The notes beneath the pieces are model-generated. The model made no database searches, was not told where the DNA came from, and worked only from the letters and a program-made list of their open reading frames with translations. From an uncultured Brachybacterium sp. (GTDB taxonomy: Bacteria > Actinomycetota > Actinomycetes > Actinomycetales > Dermabacteraceae): a DNA stretch of 64,000 bases. A program made the translations under genes and the position numbers. Numbering within the stretch: the stretch's first letter is position 1; each line of letters starts with the position of its first letter. This document shows positions 1 to 12,005 of the stretch, in pieces. The stretch lies in contig NZ_CANMSY010000003.1 in assembly GCF_947500705.1 (NCBI RefSeq), positions 372,001 to 436,000 of the forward strand, written 5' to 3'.

Positions 1-786
1 GTCGAGCGGGAGCTGACGCTGAGCTTCGAAGAGCTGCTCGCAGAGCCCATGATCGAAACGAATCTGACGCTGACCTGCGTCTCCAATGCGGTCGGTGGCG
101 ACCTCGCGGGCAACGCCGTCTGGCTCGGAGTTCCCGTGCGCACGCTGCTCGAGCGGGTCGGGGTCAAGGACGGGGCCGATATGGTGCTCTCCCGCTCGGT
201 CGACGGCTTCACCGCCTCCACCCCGCTCGAGGCGCTCACCGACTCCCGCGACTCCCTGATCGCCGTGGGCATGAACGGTGAGCCGCTCCCGGCGGAGCAC
301 GGCTACCCGGTGCGGATGGTGGTGCCGGGCCTGTACGGCTACGTCTCCGCGACCAAGTGGCTCACCGAGCTCAAGGTCACCCGCTTCGCCGATGACGTCG
401 CCTACTGGTCCACCCGGGGCTGGTCCGAGCGCGGTCCGATCAAGATCGCCTCCCGCGTGGACGTCCCCCGCTCCTTCGGGGATCTCCAGCCGGACGCCGA
501 CGGGGCCGTGATGCTCGGCGGCACCGCCTGGGCGCAGCAGCGCGGCATCGCGACCGTGGAGGTGCGGATCGACGACGGCGACTGGCGCGAGGCCGAGCTC
601 GGTGCGGAAGTCACCCCGGACACCTGGGTGCAGTGGTCGCTGCGCTGGGAGGAGGCATCGCCCGGGGACCACAGCATCATGGTCCGCGCCACCGACGGCG
701 AGGGCGAGGTGCAGACCGAGGAGCGGGCGAACCCCGCGCCCGACGGCTCCAGCGGCTGGCACACGGTGCGCTGCACGGTGGTCTGA
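1..786 (+). CDS. Molybdopterin-dependent oxidoreductase, C-terminal part (5' end outside window)
   Basis: The reading frame is open from base 1, so the N-terminus lies upstream of the window; 261 residues are visible. The sequence resembles the sulfite-oxidase/YedY superfamily. A TLTCVSN motif near residues 22-28 holds the cysteine expected to bind molybdenum, followed by the oxidoreductase core with a YGYVSATKW segment. From about residue 150 there is an immunoglobulin-like Mo-co dimerisation domain (VEVRIDDGDWREAEL). Actinobacterial relatives usually carry an N-terminal membrane domain, which cannot be checked here. The substrate is unknown. The family call is firm; the specific reaction is not. 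Confidence 0.85.
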   Translation, partial: VERELTLSFEELLAEPMIETNLTLTCVSNAVGGDLAGNAVWLGVPVRTLLERVGVKDGADMVLSRSVDGFTASTPLEALTDSRDSLIAVGMNGEPLPAEHGYPVRMVVPGLYGYVSATKWLTELKVTRFADDVAYWSTRGWSERGPIKIASRVDVPRSFGDLQPDADGAVMLGGTAWAQQRGIATVEVRIDDGDWREAELGAEVTPDTWVQWSLRWEEASPGDHSIMVRATDGEGEVQTEERANPAPDGSSGWHTVRCTVV

Positions 787-810
787 GCCGCACCGACGGG
801 GGCTCGCCGG

Positions 811-1599
811 TCAGCGGGGCAGACCGTCCTCGGCGACCAGGTCGTGGGCGATGACCAGCTCATGCAGGGCCGCCGGGGAGGTGGCCAGCGCAGCGCAGAT
901 CTCAGCCGCGTCGCCGTGGGTCAGCAAGGATCCGGTGAGTCCCACGAGCTCGTCGAACATCTCCTGCTGGCGATGGCGCAGGGGGATCGGCTGCTGCTCC
1001 CGAGCGATCACGCCCCAGAGCGAGGCGTAGACGTCGAAGTGTGCGGGCTTCTCACCGGTGGCGAGCGTCAGCGGGAAGTCGTCTGCGGACAGCCGCACCC
1101 GGTCGTAGTTCGGTTCGGTGGCGTCGACGACCTCGAGCTGCTCGTCGTCGAACCAGGTCGCGACCAGCTCCATCCGCTCCCCCACGGCACGGTACGGGGC
1201 GGCGGGCACATACCCAGGCGCGGCGGTATGAGCGACGTGCCCGACGGCGAGGTCCCGCACGGTGCAGCGCACGAAGGGCGTGGTCACCGAGATGCGGCGA
1301 CCGGAGCGGTGGTACTTGCGGGCGATGGTCTGCGGGGTCTGGTTGGAGCCGACGGCGACCACCAGGGTGCGCTCTGCCAGCGGTGCCACCCCTTCGGCGG
1401 CGAGAGCCTGGTCGATCGCGGAGGTATTGATGAGCGCCTCCTCGAGCTGCTCGCTCGGGGCCTCCGCACCGCCGCTCGGGTCCAGCTCCACGATGCCCTC
1501 GCTCAGCAGCAGGGCCGAGCGCACGGCCGGTCCGAGCCACGGGTAGTCCTCCGGAGCGGCGAGGGCAGGGGTCACGGCGATCATCGTGGAGGAGGACAT
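811..1599 (-). CDS. Conserved protein of unknown function, 262 aa
   Basis: I do not recognise a defined family. The protein is acidic and soluble-looking, with no signal peptide or membrane segment. A VVAVGSNQTP stretch near residue 80 and later strands faintly recall gamma-glutamylcyclotransferase-like folds, but catalytic residues cannot be assigned. The annotated ATG has a GAAGG sequence immediately before it, which is too close; the ATG five codons downstream is an alternative start. It converges on the oxidoreductase gene with a 24-base gap and is divergent from the YbaK-type gene. Confidence 0.7.
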   Translation of the reverse strand: MSSSTMIAVTPALAAPEDYPWLGPAVRSALLLSEGIVELDPSGGAEAPSEQLEEALINTSAIDQALAAEGVAPLAERTLVVAVGSNQTPQTIARKYHRSGRRISVTTPFVRCTVRDLAVGHVAHTAAPGYVPAAPYRAVGERMELVATWFDDEQLEVVDATEPNYDRVRLSADDFPLTLATGEKPAHFDVYASLWGVIAREQQPIPLRHRQQEMFDELVGLTGSLLTHGDAAEICAALATSPAALHELVIAHDLVAEDGLPR

Positions 1600-1693
1600 C
1601 CTTCGACCATAGCGAGGTCGATGCGCTGACCCCAGACCATCGCGAGGAGGCTCACCTGAGCTCTGCCGCAGACCGCGGGCCTACGCTGCGCCC

Positions 1694-2200
1694 ATGAGCG
1701 AACAGCGTGCGATCGACGCCCTGGAGGCCTCCGGCCTCACCTACGAGATCACCCGGCACGGCCGGGTGGGGTCCCTCGCCGAGGCGGCCGCCGCTCGCGG
1801 TGTGGAGCCCCGCGACATCATCAAGACCCTCGTGGTGCGACGCGGCGAGGGTGACTTCCTGTTCGTGCTGGTCCCCGGCGATCGCGAGATCTCCTGGCCG
1901 AAGCTCCGGGCGCTGCTGGGCGTCAACCGGCTCTCGATGCCGGACAAGGAGGTCGCCAAGGAGGTCACCGGCTACGAGCGCGGCACCATCACGCCCTTCG
2001 GATCGACCACCGCCTGGCCCGTGATCGCGGACCTGGACCTCACCGGTGACCCGCAGCGCACGATCTCCCTCGGCGCCGGCGCCCACGGAGTCGCGGCCAC
2101 CGTCCCCGCCGAGTCCGCCCTCGCCCACCTCGACGCCCAGATCGCCGACATCACCGACCTCGCCTACGCTCCGGGCGGCTCGAGCCTCACTCGTCGGTGA
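1694..2200 (+). CDS. YbaK/EbsC-family aminoacyl-tRNA deacylase
   Basis: The 168-residue protein has the YbaK/ProX fold signature: an IIKTLVV segment with the conserved lysine near residue 38, FLFVLVPGD strands, and a late SLGAGAHG loop. Family members hydrolyse mischarged aminoacyl-tRNAs such as Cys-tRNA(Pro) in the cytoplasm, or act as free-standing editing domains. Length is normal for the family. The final 14 bases overlap the end of the convergent DUF3566 gene. Exact substrate specificity cannot be read from sequence. Confidence 0.88.
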   Translation: MSEQRAIDALEASGLTYEITRHGRVGSLAEAAAARGVEPRDIIKTLVVRRGEGDFLFVLVPGDREISWPKLRALLGVNRLSMPDKEVAKEVTGYERGTITPFGSTTAWPVIADLDLTGDPQRTISLGAGAHGVAATVPAESALAHLDAQIADITDLAYAPGGSSLTRR

Positions 2201-2744
2201 AGGTCATCTTCAATCCGCCCAGCAGCGCCGCCACCAGGTTGTAGAGGAAGGCCAGCAGCGTGCCGAGGGCGGTGATGATCACGACGTTCACCACGGCGAC
2301 GATGGTGCCGTAGCTGGTCATCTTCGAGAAGCTGAAGAACTCCATGAAGGGCAGCGGCTCGCCGCCGTTCAGGGAACGGCCCAGCTCGTCGAGCTGGTCC
2401 CACATGCCGATCGCCTCGACCAGGTTCCACAGCAGCACCACGGCGACCACGGTCGCGATGCCGATGGCGATCGCAGCCAGGAAGGACAGCTTCATCACCG
2501 AGAACGGGTCGAGCCGGGCCAGGGTCAGGCGCACGCGGCGGGGGCCGCGACGCTCCTTCTCCGCCGGGTTCGAGATCCCGCTGGTCTTCTTCGGGCTGCG
2601 GCTCGCGCCCTTGGCCGCGGAGCCTCGGCCTGTGCCCATCGAAGACTCCGTCGGCGAGGAGGTGCCCTCGAACGCCGGGAGCTTGGTGGTGGACTCGGCC
2701 GGGCTGGGAGACCCGGAGGCTGTCCTGGAGTCACTGGTGCTCAC
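2187..2744 (-). CDS. DUF3566 transmembrane protein, downstream of gyrA
   Basis: The 185-residue protein starts at GTG behind a CAGGAG ribosome-binding site. Residues 1-75 are a disordered Ser/Thr/Pro-rich region. Two membrane segments follow (LSFLAAIAIGIATVVAVVL and VAVVNVVIITALGTLLAFLY), and the GGLKMTFTDE tail is typical of DUF3566. In many actinobacteria this gene follows gyrA, as here (3-base gap), so it is probably the last gene of the gyrB-gyrA unit. Its biochemical role is unknown. Its 3' end overlaps the convergent deacylase gene by 14 bases. Confidence 0.88.
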   Translation of the reverse strand: MSTSDSRTASGSPSPAESTTKLPAFEGTSSPTESSMGTGRGSAAKGASRSPKKTSGISNPAEKERRGPRRVRLTLARLDPFSVMKLSFLAAIAIGIATVVAVVLLWNLVEAIGMWDQLDELGRSLNGGEPLPFMEFFSFSKMTSYGTIVAVVNVVIITALGTLLAFLYNLVAALLGGLKMTFTDE

Positions 2745-2747
2745 GGA

Positions 2748-5576
2748 TCACTCCTGATTCGGGTCGGCTTCGCCCTGCGGCGACTGGTCGGACTCGTCAG
2801 AGCCTAGAACATCGATCTGGTCGGCCACACCCTCGGCCGCGTCCTGGGTGGAGATCTCCACAGCATCCTCGCCTGCTCCGTCCGCGGTGCTCGCGGCGCT
2901 TTCGGTGCCCGCGTCGGCGTCGATGATCTCGGGCGCCTCGGCGTCCTCCTCGTCGACCTCTGTCTCCTGACCGGTGGTCACCAGCAGGATGCGGTCTCCC
3001 TTGTCGGGTTTGGCGAAGACGACGCCCATGGTGGTGCGGCCCTTGGCGGGAACCTCGGCGACCTTGGAGCGGACCACGCGGCCGCGCTCCATGACCACCA
3101 GCAGCTCGTCGGACTCCTCGACCACGGCCGCGCCCACCAGGTGACCGCGGTCATCCGGCAGCTTCGCGACCCGGATGCCCAGGCCGCCGCGGCCCTGCAG
3201 CCGGTATTCGTCGACGCTGGTGCGCTTGGCGAAGCCGCCGTCGGTCACTGTGACCACGAAGGTGTCCGGACGCACCACGTCCATGGCCAGCAGCTGGTCC
3301 TCGTGGCGGAACTTCATGCCCGATACGCCGCTGGTCGCACGACCCGTCGGGCGCAGCGTGCCGTCATCGGCCGGGAAGCGCACGGACTGGCCGTTGCGCG
3401 AGACCAGCAGCAGGTGCTCGTCCCCGTTCACCGCACGGGCGTCGATCACGCGGTCCGGGCGGGCGCCCTCGGCCCCGTCGATGTCCCGCAGGTTGATCGC
3501 GATGATGCCGCCGGTGCGGTTCGAGTCGAAAGCACTCATGGCGGTCTTCTTGACCAGGCCCGACTCGGTGGCGAGCACGAGGTACTGGGCGTCCTCGTAG
3601 CTGTCGATCGCGAGCACCGAGGCGATGCGCTCGTCCGGCTGGAAGGCCATCAGGTTGGCCACGTGCTGGCCCTTCGCGTCCCGCGGCGCCTCGGGCAGCT
3701 CGTAGCCCTTGGAGCGGTAGACGCGGCCCTGATTGGTGAAGAACAACAGCCAGCGGTGGGTGGTGGTGGTGAAGAAGTGCTCGACCACGTCGTCCTCGCG
3801 CAGCGAGGCGCCGCGCACCCCCTTGCCGCCGCGCTTCTGGGCGCGGTACTGGTCCTCGCGGGTGCGCTTGACGTAACCGCCGCGGGTGATGGTGACGACC
3901 ACATCCTCCTCGGGGATCAGGTCCTCCATCGCCATGTCGCCGGCGAAGGGGAGGATCTGGGTGCGGCGGTCGTCGCCATAGCGGTCCACGATCTCGGCGA
4001 GCTCCTCGGAGACGATCTCGCGCTGACGCTCGGGCGAGGCCAGGATCGCGGTGTACTCCTCGATCAGGGCCTGCAGCTTGTCGTGCTCCTCGATGATCTT
4101 CTGGCGCTCGAGGGCGGCCAGGCGGCGCAGCTGCATCGCGAGGATCGCATTGGCCTGGATCTCGTCGATCTCGAGGAGGTCGATCAGGCCCGTGCGGGCC
4201 TCGTCGACGTCCGGCGAGCGGCGGATCAGCGCGATGACCTCGTCGAGCGCGTCGAGCGCCTTGAGGTAGCCGCGGAAGATGTGGATCTGCTCCTCGGCCT
4301 TGCGCAGGCGGAACGTCGTACGACGCACGATGACGTCGATCTGGTGCTTGGTCCACTCGCGCACGAAGGAGTCGATCGACAGGGTGCGCGGCACACCGTT
4401 GGCGAGCGCCAGCATGTTCGCGGAGAAGTTCTCCTGCAGCTGGGTGTGCTTGAAGAGGTTGTTCAGCACCACCTTCGCCACGGCGTCGCGCTTGAGGGTG
4501 ATGACCAGGCGCTGGCCGGTGCGGCCCGAGGTCTCGTCGGTGATGTCGGCGATGCCGCTGATCTTGCCGAGCTTGACCATCTCGGCGATCTTCCGCGCGA
4601 GGGTGTCGGGGTTGACCTGGTAGGGCAGTTCGGTGACCACGAGCGACATCCGGCCGTTGATCTCCTCGGTGGAGACCACGGCGCGCTGGGTGATCGACCC
4701 GCGGCCGGTGCGATAGGCGTCCTCGATGCCGGAGGTGCCCACGATGGTGGCGCCGGAGGGGAAGTCGGGGCCCTTGATGAGGCGCAGGCAGGCCTCGAGC
4801 AGCTCGGGCTTGGTGGCCTCGTGGTTGGTCAGCAGCCACTGGGCCGCGTCAGCCACCTCGCGCAGGTTATGCGGCGGGATGTTGGTGGCCATGCCGACGG
4901 CGATCCCGGAGGAGCCGTTGACCAGCAGGTTCGGGAAGCGGGCGGGCAGCACGACGGGCTCATCGACGGTGTTGTCGTAGTTGCCCTGCATGTCGACCGT
5001 CTCCTGGTCGATGTCGCGCACGAGCTCGAGGGCCAGCGGGGCCATCTTGCACTCGGTGTACCTGGGGGCGGCGGCGCCGTCATCACCGGCGGAGCCGAAG
5101 TTGCCCTGGCCCAGGATCAGCGGGTAGCGCATCGACCAGGGCTGCACGAGGCGCACCATGGCGTCATAGATGGCGCTGTCGCCATGGGGGTGGTAGTTGC
5201 CCATGACCTCGCCGACGACCTTCGCGGACTTCGAGAAGGAGCGGTCGGGGCGGTAGCCGCCGTCGTACATCGCGTAGACGATGCGGCGGTGGACGGGCTT
5301 GAGGCCGTCGCGGACGTCCGGCAGGGCCCGCGAGACGATGACGCTCATCGCGTAGTCCAGGTAGGAGCGCTGCATCTCCTGGTTCAGGTCGACCTGGGTG
5401 ATGCGGTCCACCTCGTGCTCGTCCAGCGGATCCACCAGGGTGACCGTGCGCGAGGCGGCCTCCTCGGAGGAGATCTCGTGGGCGCCCTCGGGCGTCTCCT
5501 GGCCTCCGAGCCCGGCGCTCTCCGCCGGGGTCGGGTCCTGATCGGGGCTGGTGGGGTCCTGCGGGGTGTCACTCAT
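2748..5576 (-). CDS. gyrA: DNA gyrase subunit A
   Basis: This is the breakage-reunion subunit of DNA gyrase, which introduces negative supercoils with GyrB. The 942-residue product has the catalytic tyrosine at about residue 173 in APRYTE. Its quinolone-binding segment ([10 protein letters not shown]) keeps the susceptible-type Ser134 and Asp138. Six C-terminal beta-propeller blades follow, including GQ-box-like repeats near RAQKRGGKG, then an acidic tail rich in Glu/Asp/Ala. The ATG at 5576 is preferred over an in-frame TTG at 5585 because AAAGG lies 11 bases upstream of it. The acidic N-terminal extension of about 50 residues is longer than in E. coli. It lies 85 bases after gyrB. Confidence 0.97.
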   Translation of the reverse strand: MSDTPQDPTSPDQDPTPAESAGLGGQETPEGAHEISSEEAASRTVTLVDPLDEHEVDRITQVDLNQEMQRSYLDYAMSVIVSRALPDVRDGLKPVHRRIVYAMYDGGYRPDRSFSKSAKVVGEVMGNYHPHGDSAIYDAMVRLVQPWSMRYPLILGQGNFGSAGDDGAAAPRYTECKMAPLALELVRDIDQETVDMQGNYDNTVDEPVVLPARFPNLLVNGSSGIAVGMATNIPPHNLREVADAAQWLLTNHEATKPELLEACLRLIKGPDFPSGATIVGTSGIEDAYRTGRGSITQRAVVSTEEINGRMSLVVTELPYQVNPDTLARKIAEMVKLGKISGIADITDETSGRTGQRLVITLKRDAVAKVVLNNLFKHTQLQENFSANMLALANGVPRTLSIDSFVREWTKHQIDVIVRRTTFRLRKAEEQIHIFRGYLKALDALDEVIALIRRSPDVDEARTGLIDLLEIDEIQANAILAMQLRRLAALERQKIIEEHDKLQALIEEYTAILASPERQREIVSEELAEIVDRYGDDRRTQILPFAGDMAMEDLIPEEDVVVTITRGGYVKRTREDQYRAQKRGGKGVRGASLREDDVVEHFFTTTTHRWLLFFTNQGRVYRSKGYELPEAPRDAKGQHVANLMAFQPDERIASVLAIDSYEDAQYLVLATESGLVKKTAMSAFDSNRTGGIIAINLRDIDGAEGARPDRVIDARAVNGDEHLLLVSRNGQSVRFPADDGTLRPTGRATSGVSGMKFRHEDQLLAMDVVRPDTFVVTVTDGGFAKRTSVDEYRLQGRGGLGIRVAKLPDDRGHLVGAAVVEESDELLVVMERGRVVRSKVAEVPAKGRTTMGVVFAKPDKGDRILLVTTGQETEVDEEDAEAPEIIDADAGTESAASTADGAGEDAVEISTQDAAEGVADQIDVLGSDESDQSPQGEADPNQE

Positions 5577-5661
5577 GGGGCACAAGGCCTTTCAGATGGG
5601 GCCGATGGGTCAGGGACTCCCGGGGGCGCACGGCGGGCCGGCGCCGCCCCGGGGCCGACGA

Positions 5662-8206
<2,545 letters not shown>

Positions 8207-8707
8207 TCAGTCCCGCGGCACCTCGGAGGAGCCCCCGGAGCGCAGCCCGTTCAGCACGCTCACCGTGGTCAGCGCGGCGGCCACGGCCTCATAGCCCTTG
8301 TCCTCCCGCGAGTCCGCGAGCCCCGCCCTGTCGAGTGCCTGCTCCTCGTCGTCGCAGGTCAGCAGACCGAATCCGACCGGCACGCCGTGATCCAGGGACA
8401 CCCGGCTGAGGCCGTCGGTCGCCGCGGCGCACACATACTCGAAGTGCGGGGTGCCGCCGCGGATCACGACGCCGAGGGCCACGACCGCGTCGTGATCGCG
8501 GGCGAGGGCGTCCGCGATCACCGGCAGCTCGAAGGAGCCGGGGGCGCGCACGAGGGTCGGAGCGGTGATGCCGGCTTCCGCGGCGCCTCGCAGGGCGCCG
8601 GCGAGCAGTCCGTCCATGACCTGCTCATGCCAGGACGCGGCGACGATCGCGAGCCGGGTGCCGGGCTGGGAGGGGATCGAGGTGGTGGGGCTTCCGTGGC
8701 CGCTCAT
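8207..8707 (-). CDS. ribH: 6,7-dimethyl-8-ribityllumazine synthase
   Basis: Lumazine synthase condenses 5-amino-6-ribitylaminouracil with 3,4-dihydroxy-2-butanone 4-phosphate, the penultimate step of riboflavin synthesis. The 166-residue protein shows the family landmarks: ASWHEQV near the N-terminus, RAPGSFELP for substrate binding, [16 protein letters not shown], and PVGFGLLT. It is the last gene of the rib operon and its ATG overlaps the ribBA stop codon (ATGA), so translation is probably coupled. Confidence 0.96.
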   Translation of the reverse strand: MSGHGSPTTSIPSQPGTRLAIVAASWHEQVMDGLLAGALRGAAEAGITAPTLVRAPGSFELPVIADALARDHDAVVALGVVIRGGTPHFEYVCAAATDGLSRVSLDHGVPVGFGLLTCDDEEQALDRAGLADSREDKGYEAVAAALTTVSVLNGLRSGGSSEVPRD

Positions 8708-9954
8708 GCGGTCTCTCCTTCGAGGGGGGTGGTGGGGAGGTCGGGCAGGCCGACGAGGTGGTGCCCCAGTCGGTCCCGCTTGGTGGTGAGGTAGGTGAGG
8801 TTCTCCGGGGTGGCATGGGTGGCGAGGTCAACGCTGCCGGCGACCTCGACCCCGCCGCCCACCAGGGCATGGGCCTTCTCGGGGTTGTGGGTGAGCAGCT
8901 CCACGGCCTCGACCTGGAGGTGGGCGAGGATGCCGGGGACCGCGGCGAAGGAGCGGGAGTCCACGGGCAGGCCGAGGTCGAGGTTCGCGTCCACGGTGTC
9001 CCGCCCCGCATCCTGCAGGGCGTAGGCGCGCAGCTTCTCGACCAGGCCGATGCCGCGGCCCTCGTGGCCGCGCAGCAGGATCAGCACCCCGCGCCCGGCC
9101 TGGTCGATGCGGGCCAGGGACTCCTGCAGCTGGGGGCCGCAGTCGCAGCGGCGCGAGCCGAAGACGTCCCCGGTCACGCACTCGGAGTGCACCCGGGTGA
9201 GCACCGGGGCCTCGGTGGTGACGTCTCCGCGGACCAGCACCAGGTGCTCGGCGGTGCCCTCGCGGACGGCGAGCGCCTGGAAGGTGCCGTGGGGGGTGGG
9301 CAGCGGAACCGGCGCGGTGATCTCCAGCGCCGGCTGATCCTCCCGCAGGCGGTATGCGGCGAGGTCCTCGATCGAGATCATCGCCAGGCCGTGCTGATCG
9401 GCGAACTCGCGCAGGGCGGGACCGCGCATCATCTCGCCGTCGTCGTGGACGAGCTCGACGATCATCCCCACCGCGGGCAGGCCGGCCAGACGGGTGAGGT
9501 CGACGGCGGCCTCGGTGTGGCCGCGGCGCTCGAGCACCCCGCCGGGCTTCGCGCGCAGCGGGAGCACATGCCCCGGCCGGATCAGATCGCCGGGCACGGT
9601 GTCCTCGCCGGCGAGGTCCCGGAGGGTGCGGGCGCGGTCGGAGGCGCTGATGCCGGTGGTCACACCCGCGCTCGCGTCGACGCTCACGGTGTAGGCGGTG
9701 CGCAGCGGGTCGGCGTTCTCACGCACCATCAGCGGCAGCTCGAGGGCGTCGGCCCGCTCCCCGCTCATCGGTGCGCACAGCAGGCCGCTCGAATGGCGCA
9801 CGGCGAAGCCGATCAGGGCGGGGGTCGCGGCAGAGGCGGCCAGGATCAGGTCGCCCTCGTTCTCACGGTCCTCGTCGTCGACGACGACCACGGCGTGGCC
9901 GGCGGCGATCGCGGCGATCGCCTGCTCGACAGGGTCCAGGCGCAGCGTGGTCAT
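8704..9954 (-). CDS. ribBA: Bifunctional 3,4-dihydroxy-2-butanone-4-phosphate synthase / GTP cyclohydrolase II
   Basis: This 416-residue two-domain enzyme supplies both precursors for lumazine. The N-terminal DHBP synthase domain (about 1-205) has [14 protein letters not shown], the acidic metal-binding loop. The C-terminal GTP cyclohydrolase II domain has [10 protein letters not shown] and SRRCDCGPQ with the zinc cysteines. The ATG at 9954 ([11 protein letters not shown]) is chosen; the frame runs open upstream to 10311 only because it is antisense-like sequence over ribE. Start and stop overlap ribE by one base and ribH by four. Confidence 0.96.
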   Translation of the reverse strand: MTTLRLDPVEQAIAAIAAGHAVVVVDDEDRENEGDLILAASAATPALIGFAVRHSSGLLCAPMSGERADALELPLMVRENADPLRTAYTVSVDASAGVTTGISASDRARTLRDLAGEDTVPGDLIRPGHVLPLRAKPGGVLERRGHTEAAVDLTRLAGLPAVGMIVELVHDDGEMMRGPALREFADQHGLAMISIEDLAAYRLREDQPALEITAPVPLPTPHGTFQALAVREGTAEHLVLVRGDVTTEAPVLTRVHSECVTGDVFGSRRCDCGPQLQESLARIDQAGRGVLILLRGHEGRGIGLVEKLRAYALQDAGRDTVDANLDLGLPVDSRSFAAVPGILAHLQVEAVELLTHNPEKAHALVGGGVEVAGSVDLATHATPENLTYLTTKRDRLGHHLVGLPDLPTTPLEGETA

Positions 9955-10565
9955 CAGATCTCCTCGGTGGCGGGCAGCAGGTTCGCGGTGAGCTTCTCGA
10001 CGTACTTCGCCAGCACGTCGACCTCGAGGTTCACCCGGTCGCCGACGTCGCGGCCGCCGAGGGTGGTGCGGGCGAGGGTCTCGGGGATCAGGCCGATCGT
10101 GACCTGGTCGCCCTCGATCTCGGCGACGGTGAGGCTCACGCCGTCCACGGCGAGGGAGCCCTTCGCCACGACGTAGCGCGCCAGACCGGCGGGCAGGGCG
10201 AGGCGCAGCAGGGTGGTCCCCTCCGCCTCCTGCCGCCCGCTGACCTCGGCGACGCCGTCGACGTGGCCCTGGACGATATGGCCGTCCAAGCGGCTGTCGA
10301 CGCGCACGCATCGCTCGAGGTTCACCCGGTCGCCGGGGGCGAGATCGCCGAGGGAGGTGGCTGCCAGGGTGGTGGAGATGACGTCAGCGCTCCAGAGCTC
10401 GCCCTCGTGAGAGGTCACGGTGAGGCAGCAGCCGTTCACGGCGATGGAGTCGCCGAGCGAGATGCCGTCCAAGACGTGCGGGGAGCGGATCTGCAGGCGC
10501 GTGGGATCGGCGCCCGGAGTGAGCGACTCGACGGTGCCGAGCTCTTCGATGATGCCGGTGAACAT
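9954..10565 (-). CDS. ribE: Riboflavin synthase, alpha subunit
   Basis: The enzyme dismutates two lumazine molecules to riboflavin. The 203-residue product begins with the invariant MFTGIIEELG and contains two homologous lumazine-binding halves. Each half has a signature (GDSIAVNGCCLTV in the first, KGSLAVDGVSLTV in the second). It sits second in the operon, 43 bases after ribD, and its TGA overlaps the ribBA ATG by one base. Confidence 0.96.
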   Translation of the reverse strand: MFTGIIEELGTVESLTPGADPTRLQIRSPHVLDGISLGDSIAVNGCCLTVTSHEGELWSADVISTTLAATSLGDLAPGDRVNLERCVRVDSRLDGHIVQGHVDGVAEVSGRQEAEGTTLLRLALPAGLARYVVAKGSLAVDGVSLTVAEIEGDQVTIGLIPETLARTTLGGRDVGDRVNLEVDVLAKYVEKLTANLLPATEEI

Positions 10566-10580
10566 GGTGGTCCTTCCTGG

Positions 10581-10618
10581 TCAGGCGAGGTGGGTCAGGC
10601 GGGGTGGGTCAGGTGGGG
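10581..10618. repeat. 14-bp tandem repeat across the ribD stop codon
   Basis: Two near-identical 14-base units (10581-10594 and 10595-10608, consensus TCAGGCGGGGTGGG) and a partial third unit lie in the ribD-ribE gap and run through the ribD stop codon. They differ by one base. Repeat-length change here would alter the ribD-ribE spacing or the last ribD codons. Confidence 0.6.
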
Positions 10619-11670
10619 CGGATCGCAGAGGGCCGAGCGCGGGGGCGGAGGGTGAGACGCAGATCCGTCGGGCCCTCCGGTGAGATCAGCGGGGTCACAT
10701 CGATCAGCTCGAGGTCGAGGCGGTCGGTGAGGGTGGTGATGGAGAGATCCGCGACGGCGGGCCGGCCGGCCCCCAGCAGCGTCGGGGCGAGATGGACGAT
10801 CAGCTCGTCGACCAGGCCGGCCTGCAGGAAGGCGGCGGCGAGCGTGGGACCGCCCTCGAGCAGCACGTGGCGGGCCCCGCGGGCGAACAGCTCCGTGAGG
10901 GCGGCCGACGGGTCGCGGGTGAGCAGCCGGATCTCCTCCCCGGCGCCGTCGACGGCAGGCAGCGAGGGGGCCTCGCCGGTGCCCATCACGGCCCGCAGCG
11001 GCTGGCGCGGGTGCAGGCTGCCGTCGGGCCGACGGGCGGTGAGTGTGGGGTGGTCGCTCCGGGCGGTGCCGGTGCCCACCAGGACCGTGTCGCAGGTGGT
11101 GCGCAGGAGGTGGACCTCGTCGCGGGCTGCGGGGCCGGTGATCCACTGGCTGGTGCCGTCGGCGGCGGCCGCGCGGCCATCGAGGGTGAGGGCGATCTTG
11201 GCGGTGACCAGGGGGCGCTGGCGCTGCAGGCCGTGCTCCCAGCCGCGGTTCAGCGCTGCCGCGGCGGCGGCGAGCTCCTCCGGCACATCGAGTTCGACGT
11301 CGATCCCGGCCTCGCGCAGGTGCTGGACGCCGCCGCTCGCCACGGGATTCGGATCGCGGCGGGCGATGACCACCCGGCCGACGCTGGCGCTGATCAGCGC
11401 CTCGGTGCAGGGTCCGGTGCGGCCGACGTGGTCGCAGGGCTCAAGGGTGACCACGGCGGTGGCGCCGGTCAGGGGAGCGCTGGCACGGGAGAGGGCATCG
11501 GCCTCGGCATGCGGGGTCCCGGCGCCGCGGTGATGGCCCTCGGCGAGGACGTCGCCGGCAGGGCTCAGCAGCACACAGCCCACCCGGGGGTTCGGGCCCA
11601 GGGGTACAGCGGGATCGGCCGCGATCTCGAGGGCTCGGCGCAGGGCCTGCCGCTCGGCATCCTCCAGCAT
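10609..11670 (-). CDS. ribD: Bifunctional diaminohydroxyphosphoribosylaminopyrimidine deaminase / 5-amino-6-(5-phosphoribosylamino)uracil reductase
   Basis: RibD performs the second and third steps of riboflavin synthesis. The N-terminal cytidine-deaminase-type domain carries the zinc motif GTPHAEADAL and then PCDHVGRTGPC. The C-terminal reductase domain (from about residue 150) includes LTLDGRAAA and LEGGPTLAAAFL. Length (353 aa) is normal. A strong GGAGGAGAG ribosome-binding site precedes the ATG. It is the first gene of the operon and follows the FMN riboswitch by about 130 bases. Confidence 0.96.
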   Translation of the reverse strand: MLEDAERQALRRALEIAADPAVPLGPNPRVGCVLLSPAGDVLAEGHHRGAGTPHAEADALSRASAPLTGATAVVTLEPCDHVGRTGPCTEALISASVGRVVIARRDPNPVASGGVQHLREAGIDVELDVPEELAAAAAALNRGWEHGLQRQRPLVTAKIALTLDGRAAAADGTSQWITGPAARDEVHLLRTTCDTVLVGTGTARSDHPTLTARRPDGSLHPRQPLRAVMGTGEAPSLPAVDGAGEEIRLLTRDPSAALTELFARGARHVLLEGGPTLAAAFLQAGLVDELIVHLAPTLLGAGRPAVADLSITTLTDRLDLELIDVTPLISPEGPTDLRLTLRPRARPSAIRPT

Positions 11671-11753
11671 CGTCTCTCCTCCAGTCCGCTGCTCGCGGTC
11701 CCGGAGGGAGAGGAAGGGTGCGCGGGGACGCCGTCACCCAGGGTCACCGTGCG

Positions 11754-11769
11754 GCGCACCGGGGTGCGC
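11754..11769 (-). promoter_or_regulatory. Hairpin between FMN aptamer and ribD
   Basis: A perfect seven-base-pair inverted repeat (GCGCACC/GGTGCGC, two unpaired bases) lies between the aptamer and the ribD start. It has no following T run, so it is not an obvious intrinsic terminator. It may be part of the riboswitch expression platform. This role is inference. Confidence 0.35.
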
Positions 11770-11797
11770 GAGGACGGATCGCCCGAGGACGTCGTTC

Positions 11798-11920
11798 GCG
11801 TGCGCTTCCCATCCGGACTCTGACCGTCGGTCCAGGAGTTCCACCTGGTCAGCCGAGGGCCAGAAGCCATCGGGTCGCGGACTATCACCGCCGGCTCGGA
11901 ATTTCACCGACCCCAGTGCA
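11798..11920 (-). ncRNA. FMN riboswitch (RFN element) controlling the rib operon
   Basis: Read on the minus strand, this segment has the conserved RFN blocks in order: GGGGTCGGTGAAATTCCG at the 5' side, GCCGGCGGTGATAGTCCGCG, GGAACTCCTGGACCGACGG and finally GTCAGAGTCCGGATGGGAAG. These are the near-invariant FMN-aptamer sequences. It lies directly upstream of ribD, where FMN binding is expected to reduce expression of the four rib genes. The 85 bases upstream of it (11921-12005) hold no gene and should contain the promoter, which I could not place. Confidence 0.93.
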
Positions 11921-12005
11921 CGCGAGCTTCATCAGCTCGTCGGGATCCACCGTAGCAGGATGCCGCCTGGAGATGACGGGGTGTGAACCGCGCATCACAC
12001 CTGGC

